Source: Candidatus Eiseniibacteriota bacterium
Lineage (GTDB): Bacteria; Eisenbacteria; RBG-16-71-46; JAFGJU01
NCBI GenBank assembly: GCA_020349905.1
Contig: CP070702.1
Span: forward strand, 1,451,809 to 1,502,549
Length of the DNA: 50,741 bases
Direction: 5' to 3'
Both the position numbers and the translations under genes were made by a program. Positions 16,631-24,449 of this stretch are shown here, piece by piece (the stretch's first letter is position 1; every line of letters begins with the position of its first letter). Under the pieces are notes generated by a model that made no database searches, had not been told where the DNA came from, and saw nothing but the letters and a program-made list of their open reading frames with translations.

Positions 16631-18601
16631 ATGAGCCTAAGAAACGCGCTGACCGGATACTGCTCCGTCGTGCTGGTGCTCTTCTTCAGTGCGCTCAGCG
16701 CTGTGTGGGCGCTTGCCTCATGGAACGAGAACGGTAATGTTCTCTCCGCTGAGGTAGGGAACCAGTGTTATCCGCAGCTGGCGTCAGACGGGGCGGGCGG
16801 AGCCATCGTGGTCTGGGCAGACTACCTGACAGGAAGCTATTACGACGTTCGTGCTCAGCGTGTGAACCCCTCCGGGGTCATCCAGTGGACAGCCGACGGA
16901 GTGACGGTCTGCGGGGCACCGGGTGTACAGTGCTATCCTCGGGTGGTCTCGGACGGGGCCGGAGGAGCCATAATCGTGTGGCAGGACGAGAGGGCAACGG
17001 GCCCGGCGGACGACGACATCTATGCGCAGCGCGTGGATGCCTCGGGCGCACCTCAATGGGGAGAGGATGGGATTCCGATTTGCGCTGCCTCGGGTGGCCA
17101 GGTTTTTCCAAGGTTGGTTCCTGACGGTTCTGGGGGGGCAATCGTTGCGTGGAGCGACCTACGGAGCGGAAGCACGCGCGACATATACGCTCAGCGTGTA
17201 GACGCGTCGGGCACCGTTCAATGGGAGCCGGACGGCGTCGTGATTTCCAGGGCCAATTGGGACCAGAAGGACCCGCGACTGATTCCGGATGGCGCGGGGG
17301 GAGCAGTCATTGTCTGGGAAGACGGCCGTGACCAAACCGAGGATATTTATGCTCAGCGTGTGAGCGCGCTTGGAGTGGTGCACTGGACTGAGGACGGAAT
17401 CGCCGTGTGCGCCGCCTCGGAGGACCAGGTAGACCCTTGCCTGGTCTCGGATGGTGCGAGCGGTGCAATCGTCACTTGGAGAGACGAACGCAACGGAGAA
17501 GCTGACGTGTACGCCCAGCGTGTGAACGCTTCGGGGTCGGTGGAGTGGGTTGTTGGCGGGGTCGCCGTTTGCACGGCCCCAGAGGTGCAGGAGGGCCCTC
17601 ATATTACTTCGGACGGAACAGGGGGAGCGATCGTAGCCTGGAGGGACTGGCGCAGCGGAACTGATTATGACGTCTATGCGCAGAGAGTAGACGCTTCGGG
17701 AACTGTGCGGTGGGCATGGGATGGCGTGGCCGTTTGCACCTTGGCGGTGAATCAGTTCGACCTGCGATTGATTCCTGACGGCGCGGGAGGGGCGGTGCTC
17801 ACTTGGTCGGACTACCGCGGTGGGACCGCGGACATATATGCGCAACGCGTGAACACGTCAGGCCTGGCTCTGTGGCCATCGAACGGGGTTCCCATTTGCA
17901 CGACCATGGGAGCCCAGCAGCTTCCCCAGCTGATTCCGGACGGGACGGGAGGAGCAATAATCACGTGGCAGGACAATCGAACCGGAGTGTACGACGTGTA
18001 CGTGCATCACGTGGACGCTAGTGGCACGACGGATCTGGTCTTCCTGTCCGCTTCGGCTGTCGATGCCGGCTCCAGGGTGGTTGTCTCCTGGGAGGTGGCC
18101 GTGAATGTGTGCGCGCTGGACTTTTCGATTCAGCGTTCCGAGTCCCGGGAAGGGCAGTTCGTAGAGCTGAACGTCCCGATATCCAGGAGCTCCGAGTATT
18201 CCTTCTACTGTATCGACAATTCTGTGGAATGCGGTTGCACCTATTGGTACAGGATTCTGCTCACGGGTCCCTCCGGGGAAGAGATGTACGGTCCCTTTGC
18301 AGCTCATGTGACGCCCGTCCCGGAAGCGTACTGCCTGCACCCCTGTTTTCCGAATCCGTTCAATCCGTCGTGCACGATAACGTACGATATACCGATCCCG
18401 GGCAGGGTGGAGCTGAGGGTCTTCGACGCGAAGGGCTCGGTCGTGCGCACGCTGGAAGCCGCATGGAAGCTGCCGGGCGTCCACAGTGAGGTCTGGGACG
18501 GGAAGGGGGACGATGGTCGGAAGCTCGCTTCCGGGGTCTACATCTACCAGGTTGTCTCGGGAGACTTCACGGCTTCGGGGAAGGTCGTGCTCCTTCGATA
18601 G
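16631..18601 (+). CDS. Secreted repeat protein with type IX-like C-terminal sorting domain
   Basis: 656 residues. A signal peptide at 1-29 (VVLVLFFSALSAVWALA) is followed by eight tandem ~53-residue repeats (about 44-467). Each has a core like P.L.SDGAGGAIVVW.D, then DIYAQRV.ASG..QW and DGV.VC, which suggests a beta-propeller or beta-solenoid. After a fibronectin-like stretch, the C-terminal ~95 residues carry FPNPFNPSCTITYDI, LRVFDAKGSVVRTL, WDGKGDDGRKLASGVYIY and end VVLLR, the type IX secretion target (FlgD-Ig-like) domain. I chose ATG 16631 with GAGAGAGGGA upstream; GTG 16613 overlaps the gdhA stop. Function unknown; the cell surface is the likely location. Confidence 0.85.
   Translation: MSLRNALTGYCSVVLVLFFSALSAVWALASWNENGNVLSAEVGNQCYPQLASDGAGGAIVVWADYLTGSYYDVRAQRVNPSGVIQWTADGVTVCGAPGVQCYPRVVSDGAGGAIIVWQDERATGPADDDIYAQRVDASGAPQWGEDGIPICAASGGQVFPRLVPDGSGGAIVAWSDLRSGSTRDIYAQRVDASGTVQWEPDGVVISRANWDQKDPRLIPDGAGGAVIVWEDGRDQTEDIYAQRVSALGVVHWTEDGIAVCAASEDQVDPCLVSDGASGAIVTWRDERNGEADVYAQRVNASGSVEWVVGGVAVCTAPEVQEGPHITSDGTGGAIVAWRDWRSGTDYDVYAQRVDASGTVRWAWDGVAVCTLAVNQFDLRLIPDGAGGAVLTWSDYRGGTADIYAQRVNTSGLALWPSNGVPICTTMGAQQLPQLIPDGTGGAIITWQDNRTGVYDVYVHHVDASGTTDLVFLSASAVDAGSRVVVSWEVAVNVCALDFSIQRSESREGQFVELNVPISRSSEYSFYCIDNSVECGCTYWYRILLTGPSGEEMYGPFAAHVTPVPEAYCLHPCFPNPFNPSCTITYDIPIPGRVELRVFDAKGSVVRTLEAAWKLPGVHSEVWDGKGDDGRKLASGVYIYQVVSGDFTASGKVVLLR
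16760..18031 (+). repeat. Eight tandem ~160-bp coding repeats
   Basis: Eight imperfect repeats within the preceding gene, each starting near the codons for P-x-L-x-S/P-D-G and repeating GGAIVxW and YAQRV. They are well diverged at the DNA level, so the expansion looks old. Confidence 0.8.
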
Positions 18602-18656
18602 ACGTGTCTGTAATTGCTTAATACTAAGTAAGTTGCGGCCCGGCGCGGCTTTGCGG

Positions 18657-18690
18657 GACTCGTGCCTGGCGGTTCGACGGAGTCTTTTTT
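18657..18690 (+). terminator. Probable intrinsic terminator
   Basis: Stem GACTCGT (18657-18663) with ACGGAGTC (18677-18684), one bulge, followed by six T at 18685-18690. It lies 56 bp after the stop of the repeat protein and before the Fe-S protein gene. Confidence 0.5.
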
Positions 18691-18741
18691 GGGCCGGCAG
18701 CTCTATATCGGTGGTACAGGCAACCGCCCAGGAGGTGTTGG

Positions 18742-19587
18742 ATGTGTGAGTTCTGTCTCAAGCACGGCGAGGGAAAGAGGTGGTACCTTCAGGCGAAAAA
18801 CTACTCGGATGACCTGTTGAGTGACGTGCGGCGTCGCAAGTTCATCGAGAGGTTCTTCACGAACGTGGAGGCGCTCGAAGAAGACGTCGAGCAGTTGAAC
18901 CGTCTGGAGAAAGCGCCGGCTGTCTTAAGGGGCATGATCAAGCGGGTAATCACCCGTAGGATGAAGAGGGACCACTTCGGCCAGGTCGTCCCGATAGAGG
19001 ATGTCGAGCAGATCTTCAACTTCGTCAATTCGATCATCCGGGTTGCATGCATCTGCAGGCACATCACTCTGGGAGAGGAGAAGCGCTACTGCTACGGCAT
19101 CAGCCTGTCGCCCAGCGGCGGAAAGCTCGGCCAGATCTTCCGGGGTCTCGATAAGAGCTTCTTGAACGGCCCAGACACTCAGGGGATCGAGGCCGTCTCT
19201 GGGGACGTTGCGCTCTCTGACTTCCGCGCCCACGAGCGCGAAGGCCTCTGCCATACCGTGTGGACCTTCCAGGCGCCATTCATCGGAGGAATATGTAACT
19301 GCGATCGTGCCGACTGCCTGGCCATGCGGTCTACTGTCACGGAGTCCGTTCCCGTGATGTTTCGTGCGGAATACGTTGCCGCGCTTGACCGTGACCTCTG
19401 CACGGGCTGCCGGGAGTGTATGCGCGTCTGCCAGTTCGGTGCTCTCACATACAGCGCTTCCAACGCCAAAGCATCCATAGACCGAAGGTGGTGTTACGGC
19501 TGCGGAATCTGCCGTTCAGTGTGTAAGAAGGACGCAATCAAACTGGAAGAACGGCGGGAAGTTCCTGTCACCGCGAACCTGTGGTGA
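18742..19587 (+). CDS. Cysteine-rich ferredoxin-domain protein
   Basis: 281 residues. It opens with MCEFCLKHGEGKRWYL, a recognisable but functionally uncharacterised N-terminus found with 4Fe-4S proteins. The middle is helical with further cysteines (CICRH near 100; CNCDRADC near 192). The C-terminus has two 4Fe-4S motifs, CTGCRECMRVC and CYGCGICRSVC, each continuing as a ferredoxin-type cluster ligand set. No signal peptide, so cytoplasmic. AGGAGGTG precedes the ATG. It stands alone between a terminator and the 19716 promoter. An electron-transfer or redox-sensing role is inferred from the clusters only. Confidence 0.85.
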   Translation: MCEFCLKHGEGKRWYLQAKNYSDDLLSDVRRRKFIERFFTNVEALEEDVEQLNRLEKAPAVLRGMIKRVITRRMKRDHFGQVVPIEDVEQIFNFVNSIIRVACICRHITLGEEKRYCYGISLSPSGGKLGQIFRGLDKSFLNGPDTQGIEAVSGDVALSDFRAHEREGLCHTVWTFQAPFIGGICNCDRADCLAMRSTVTESVPVMFRAEYVAALDRDLCTGCRECMRVCQFGALTYSASNAKASIDRRWCYGCGICRSVCKKDAIKLEERREVPVTANLW

Positions 19588-19715
19588 GTACATCCGCGTT
19601 CGCGTAAGAGCTTGGTCAAGAGAGGGAGCGCGGCGCTCGGTGAGAACGACGGCCTTGTGTGTGGGCGTGTGTACGCTGAATACCTCTGTGTGAAACCGGC
19701 TCTCTCGTCATCACG

Positions 19716-19744
19716 TTGACCCGTGTTACTGGAGATGGTATAAT
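19716..19744 (+). promoter_or_regulatory. Strong extended -10 promoter for the M28 peptidase gene
   Basis: TTGACC (19716-19721), 17-bp spacer, TATAAT (19739-19744) preceded by TGG. Start expected near 19751, giving a leader of about 115 nt. Confidence 0.85.
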
Positions 19745-19821
19745 GATATAGGTGAAGAGAGCTCAAGGGCGCTATGTTATCCAGATGACAAACGCCATTA
19801 GAGAACCGTGAACCAGTCAAA

Positions 19822-19862
19822 CTCCTCCAGGTTTCTACTGGATGAGCCTATAGAAGGAGGAG
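19822..19862 (+). promoter_or_regulatory. Leader hairpin that can mask the ribosome site
   Basis: CTCCTCC (19822-19828) is perfectly complementary to the Shine-Dalgarno GGAGGAG (19856-19862). A competing hairpin, TCCAG (19826-19830) with CTGGA (19838-19842), uses part of the same anti-Shine-Dalgarno, so two exclusive folds are possible. Confidence 0.45.
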
Positions 19863-19867
19863 TGCTG

Positions 19868-22804
19868 ATGAGGAACCTTGTGGGAAGAGAGCTTATGGCT
19901 CTCGTTTTGCTTTTCGGACTGCAGGTGACTTGCGGCGCGGGCCTGTGTGCTGTCTTAGACTTGCCTCCGGCGGATGAGCCATTTTCCGATTCTCGACTGA
20001 TATCCCCGGTCGACCACGATGTCTCGATAGTGGAGCTGAGCGCCGTTCCGACCTGGCTTTCCCTTCTCTGGCTGGTCCCGCCGTCGGGTGCCGTCTCTTC
20101 CGGGGTGGCGGTGGTCGACATCGGTCTCCTCAGGCATCTGAGAACGCTTGGGACCGAGGTGAGAGTGCTCGCGCGCTTTGAAGAGCATAGGGTTTATTAC
20201 TTGGTTCATGCGTCTCACCTCCTGAGTCGCGAGGCGGTGTCTCAGCTCTGCGATGTGCTCTGGCAGGGCGGACAGGGCTACCTGGTCTCAGTCGACGCGT
20301 CCTCGCGTGGGAAGCTGGCCCTTCTGCGATCCGAGCTCATTCTGCTCAGACCATTTCAGGCGAGCCTCGCCTCGCTTGCCCCCGTCGTATCGCCCCCGTC
20401 GGCCCTGCCGGCTCTCTCGTCGACCCAGAAGTCCTGGATAGAGCAGATGGTCGGCTCTGTTTCAGAGGCCGGCCTATTTCATTGTATCTCCTCTCTCAGT
20501 GGAGAGATTCCGGTGGAGCTTTCCACAGGGACACACACAATAGCCACCAGATATTCCCACCATCCGGATTGTTTCAAGGCCGCGGAATACCTGTACTCTC
20601 AATTCGACGAGATGGGAGTCGAGGTTGGCAGGGACAACTTCTTGGGAGTCCCGTTCAACTGCGTGGAATTCAAAGGAGTGGCGGGCTGCGCCGTCGGTGC
20701 CTCCGGAATGATATACCGCACCCTGGACGGTGGGGAGACCTGGGAGAAGCAGATTTCCGGAACAGACCAGGACCTATGGAGAACGACTTTTCCATCGACG
20801 GAGACAGGTTGGGTCGTGGGTCTGGCAGGTACCTTGCTCAAGACATCGAACGGCGGCTCCGACTGGTTGCCTGTCGATACTGGAAGCCGTGGTTCCTTGT
20901 ATGGCATCGAGTTCATAGACACTAACGTGGGCTGGACGTGCGGGGCCGGCGGGAGAATCAGCAAGACCACGGACGGCGGCTCGAGCTGGACGGCGCAGAA
21001 CAGCGGGACCTCGCGGGTGCTCTACGACATCGATTTCGTCGGTCCCGGCAGCGGCCTAGCGGTTGGTGAAATGGGCACGATACTGAAGACTTCTGACGGT
21101 GGACAGACGTGGCACTCCCAACAGAGTGTTGCCGACGGCCGTCTCTTCGACGTGTGCCTTGTTGATAGCCTCAACGGCTGGGTCGTAGGCGCCGCAGGTA
21201 CGATTCTGCGCACGAGTGACGGAGGACATAGTTGGAGGGTGCAGGATTCACGCACCGATAGCTATCTCCGTTCAGTGTGCTTCGTGGATACTCTCAGAGG
21301 CTGGGCAGTGGGCATGGGCGGAGTCTTGATTCGGACTGGAGACGGCGGTGCACACTGGCACGTTCAACAGTCTGCCATGGATACAGAGCTCAACAGTGTG
21401 AGTTTCATCAACAGCGCCCAGGGATGGATGGTAGGTTCTTCCTCGATGCTTCGCACTTCGGATGGGGGTGCAAGCTGGGTGTCGTTGGAGGAGAACGTAC
21501 CGGAAACCTGGCATAACATAGTCGTCACGTTGGAAGGCACCAAGACCCCTTCGAAGGTTTACATAGTCTGCGGTCACTACGACAGCTTCTCCGACCGCCC
21601 TATGGTCAGGGCTCCTGGAGCGGACGACAACGCGAGCGGGACCAGTCTGGTAGTCGAGGCGGCGAAGATACTCAAGAATCACGCCTTCGAATCCACGATA
21701 AGGTTCATATGCCTGGCCGGAGAGGAAATAGGACTTCTCGGAAGCTTTCATTACGCGGGCAATGCTCGGCGCTCAGGTGAACAGATTGAAGCGGTTCTCA
21801 ATTTCGACATGATAGGCTACGGCACGTACGGTGTCTACGTGATCGGTAACACGCCCTCCTCGTGGCTGGTTGACTATTGCGCTGCCGTTCGGGACAGCTT
21901 CGTCCACGAGCTGCCCATAGTCAAGACCATCGATGACGCAAACTGGCGGGGCGACCATTGGGGTTTCTGGTGTGAGGGCTTCGAGGCAATCACGGGAATC
22001 GAGCTTGACCATAACGACAATCGCGCCTATCACACGCCTGGCGACGTGGTGAGCATACTTGATATGCGTATGCTTGGTGACGTGACCAGACTGGCCGTGG
22101 CTTCGCTCGCATCCCTCGCTGGGCTTGACACAACGCGCATTGCGGTCGCGACCGTGGACATTGTGCCGAACACGCTCAATCTGAAAAGCAGAGGTCAGTA
22201 CATATCATGCCACATCGAGGTGCCTCGAGGGGTTTCCGCATCTGAAGTGGATGTCTCCACCGTGATGTTGAACAATTCGGTAAGGGCAGAGCCCGGACCC
22301 TGCACAGTGGGAGATTACAACGGCAACGAAATGCCGGATGTGTTGGTCAAGTTCAAGAGGGAATCGGTTCAGAAAGTTGTCGGGCCCGGCCCTGCGGTGG
22401 AAGTTCTTGTGTCCGGCAGAGCGGGCAGTTCGCTGTTTCAGGGAAAGGACACAATCAGAGTCCTGGGAGGCGGGGAGCGTACTTCGCATGCCGCCCCCCT
22501 GGCCTCCCTTCCGACCCGGGCGCCGCGCACGCTGGGGCTACATCAGAACTTGCCCAATCCGTTCAATCCCTCCACTCGCATCACCTTCTCTATGGCCGAG
22601 GCAGGCAGAGCGCGTCTGTGCGTATACGACATCTCGGGTAGATGCGTGCGCACGCTCGTGGACGGCTGGCGAGAGTCCGGCGTCCACAGCGAGCTCTGGG
22701 ACGGCAGAACCGACGACGGCAGAACGGCCTCGTCGGGCGTCTATGTGTGCAAGCTGGAAGCGGGCGGCCTAGTGGCAATGCGCAAGATGGCCCTCCTGAG
22801 ATGA
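19868..22804 (+). CDS. Secreted M28 metallopeptidase with inserted Ycf48-like propeller and type IX sorting tail
   Basis: 978 residues. ATG 19868 has AAGGAGGAG just upstream; a GTG at 19808 extends the frame with no Shine-Dalgarno. Signal peptide ~1-30. Residues ~200-260 look like the start of an M28 fold (TIATRYSHHPDCFKAAEYL). Residues ~266-540 are seven repeats of GWVVG..GT.LKTSDGG..W (Ycf48/BNR-like propeller). The M28 domain then resumes with all zinc/catalytic positions: H570 (GHYDS), D586/D587 (GADDNASG), E619/E620 (GEEIG), D647 (NFDMIGY), H722 (YHTPGD). The C-terminal tail has LPNPFNPSTRITFSM and ends in ALLR, a type IX target domain. Probably a surface aminopeptidase. Confidence 0.9.
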   Translation: MRNLVGRELMALVLLFGLQVTCGAGLCAVLDLPPADEPFSDSRLISPVDHDVSIVELSAVPTWLSLLWLVPPSGAVSSGVAVVDIGLLRHLRTLGTEVRVLARFEEHRVYYLVHASHLLSREAVSQLCDVLWQGGQGYLVSVDASSRGKLALLRSELILLRPFQASLASLAPVVSPPSALPALSSTQKSWIEQMVGSVSEAGLFHCISSLSGEIPVELSTGTHTIATRYSHHPDCFKAAEYLYSQFDEMGVEVGRDNFLGVPFNCVEFKGVAGCAVGASGMIYRTLDGGETWEKQISGTDQDLWRTTFPSTETGWVVGLAGTLLKTSNGGSDWLPVDTGSRGSLYGIEFIDTNVGWTCGAGGRISKTTDGGSSWTAQNSGTSRVLYDIDFVGPGSGLAVGEMGTILKTSDGGQTWHSQQSVADGRLFDVCLVDSLNGWVVGAAGTILRTSDGGHSWRVQDSRTDSYLRSVCFVDTLRGWAVGMGGVLIRTGDGGAHWHVQQSAMDTELNSVSFINSAQGWMVGSSSMLRTSDGGASWVSLEENVPETWHNIVVTLEGTKTPSKVYIVCGHYDSFSDRPMVRAPGADDNASGTSLVVEAAKILKNHAFESTIRFICLAGEEIGLLGSFHYAGNARRSGEQIEAVLNFDMIGYGTYGVYVIGNTPSSWLVDYCAAVRDSFVHELPIVKTIDDANWRGDHWGFWCEGFEAITGIELDHNDNRAYHTPGDVVSILDMRMLGDVTRLAVASLASLAGLDTTRIAVATVDIVPNTLNLKSRGQYISCHIEVPRGVSASEVDVSTVMLNNSVRAEPGPCTVGDYNGNEMPDVLVKFKRESVQKVVGPGPAVEVLVSGRAGSSLFQGKDTIRVLGGGERTSHAAPLASLPTRAPRTLGLHQNLPNPFNPSTRITFSMAEAGRARLCVYDISGRCVRTLVDGWRESGVHSELWDGRTDDGRTASSGVYVCKLEAGGLVAMRKMALLR

Positions 22805-22891
22805 TTCCAGCGGCCCCGTTAGGCGCTTGAGTGAGCCTGGAACACGGTACAAGAGGTCACGACAAATCTGGTTTTTCTCAAGGAGGTAGAG

Positions 22892-24082
22892 TTGAACCAC
22901 TTCATCTGGTATCCCGGCCACGAGCTGCTTCTTAAGGACATCGTGCGGGCCGAGAACTGCTACCTGTACGATTCCACAGGCCGCAGGTATGTTGACCTCG
23001 AGTCCGGTGTCTGGTGCACGTCTACGGGGCACGGAAACCCGAGAATCCTGCGCGTGATTGCCGAGCAGGCCGCTCAGATAAGTCACACGGGCTTCGGCTA
23101 TTCCAGTCCGGTGGTCGAGGATACCGCACTGGAGATGCTGTCCTTGCTGGGTCTTGAAGGCGGCAAGTGTGTTTTCCTTTGCTCGGGAAGCGAGGCGGTG
23201 GAGTACGGAGTCAGAGTGGCGCAGTCAATTGCAGACAGGCCTCTCTTCATGACGATGACTGACTCCTACTTCGGGGCCTACGGGTCGGCGAGTCTGAGAC
23301 GGGAAGACGAATGGTTCTGCTTCGACTGGGCAGAGTGCGCCGCCTGTTCCCTTACAGGCGAATGCGACGAGCGCTGCGCCCATTGGAGGGCGATTCCGTT
23401 TGAAGAGATAGGGGGATTCCTCTTTGAGCCCGGCAGCTCTTCCGGCCTGGTGCGCTTCCCGCCAGAGAGACTGATTCGCAGCATAGTCCGCACGGTGAGG
23501 AAGAGCAAGGGCCTCCTTCTCGTGAACGAGGTGACCACGGGAGTTGGCAGGACCGGGGCCTGGTTCGGCTACCAGCATTACGGAATATCTCCCGACATCG
23601 TGGCAATAGGAAAGGGAATCGGCAACGGCTATCCTGTCAGTGTGAGTGCCCTCTCCCGCGTGGTCGTGGAGCGGTTGGGGAGCCGAGAAATCAAGTACGC
23701 TCAATCGCATCAGAACGATCCACTCGGAGCCGCCGTGGCACGCGAGGTCGTCCGCGTCATACGGGAAGAAAAACTGATTGAACGCGCTGTGGAACTGGGA
23801 AGGGTCTTGGGAACGGGGCTGGAGGAGATCCGAGTGCGCACGGGCCTCATCAAGGATGTCCGGGCGCGAGGTCTGATGGTGGGGCTCGAGCTCGTGGATG
23901 ATGCCGAACACTCCTTCACAATCCGAACGCACCGTGAGCTGATTCGCAGAGGATTCGTGGTGGGTCGCCGGCCGGGCGTAAACGTCCTGCGGCTGGACCC
24001 GAGCCTCACGGTGGAACGGGGTGACATAGAGGCCTTCCTTGTTGCGCTTGAGGACGTGCTGCGAGAGCAGGAGACGAAGTGA
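22892..24082 (+). CDS. Class III PLP aminotransferase, atypical
   Basis: 396 residues, TTG start with AAGGAGGTAGAG upstream. The fold and motifs match class III aminotransferases (ornithine/acetylornithine/GABA type): CSGSEAVEYGVRVA for phosphate binding, K241 in AIGKGIGNGYPVS as the PLP lysine, and SHQNDPLGAA. Two oddities: the Asp that contacts the PLP pyridine nitrogen (DEV in the family, 29 residues before the lysine) is N212 in VNEVTTGVGRTG. In addition, residues 143-162 contain five cysteines (143, 149, 152, 158, 162) that look like a metal site. Substrate unknown. Its neighbours give no pathway. Confidence 0.88.
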   Translation: MNHFIWYPGHELLLKDIVRAENCYLYDSTGRRYVDLESGVWCTSTGHGNPRILRVIAEQAAQISHTGFGYSSPVVEDTALEMLSLLGLEGGKCVFLCSGSEAVEYGVRVAQSIADRPLFMTMTDSYFGAYGSASLRREDEWFCFDWAECAACSLTGECDERCAHWRAIPFEEIGGFLFEPGSSSGLVRFPPERLIRSIVRTVRKSKGLLLVNEVTTGVGRTGAWFGYQHYGISPDIVAIGKGIGNGYPVSVSALSRVVVERLGSREIKYAQSHQNDPLGAAVAREVVRVIREEKLIERAVELGRVLGTGLEEIRVRTGLIKDVRARGLMVGLELVDDAEHSFTIRTHRELIRRGFVVGRRPGVNVLRLDPSLTVERGDIEAFLVALEDVLREQETK

Positions 24083-24449
24083 CAGAAGGCCACTCCCCCC
24101 GGCGGCCCCCTTGACTCCAATTCAATGTTGTGATATAATCCGCGGTCGAGACAGGTTAGGATCCTGCTGGCGTTTCAACTCTGTTAGTCTTTCCGCATCT
24201 TGGGGATTGCGAAACCAGCCTCAGTGCGATGCGACCACTGGTTGTCGGCAACGTACACGTTATCGTCGGACCTGTAAAGCTTTCAACAGGTGTCGACCCA
24301 CGAGCGTCGATCCACAATCGTGATTGGAGTAGCTGTTCACCCACCTTGCCCGCAGATGTCGTTACTGCTCTCACGCCGAAAGTGAAAACGTTTCGAAGAG
24401 GCCAAGTCGTAGAGCGGATCGTACATCTGAACTCAGAGGAGGTCCAGTC
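24083..24449 (+). other. Intergenic region with promoter and long leader
   Basis: Holds the promoter at 24111-24139 and a leader of ~304 nt. Within the leader ACCTGT (24270-24275) can pair with ACAGGT (24286-24291), and CACGA/TCGTG form a second short stem further on. A small overlapping frame (24229-24561) has no Shine-Dalgarno or recognisable product. I see no known riboswitch class. Confidence 0.5.
24111..24139 (+). promoter_or_regulatory. Strong extended -10 promoter for the CTERM surface protein
   Basis: TTGACT (24111-24116), 17-bp spacer, TATAAT (24134-24139) preceded by TGA. Start expected near 24146. Confidence 0.85.
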
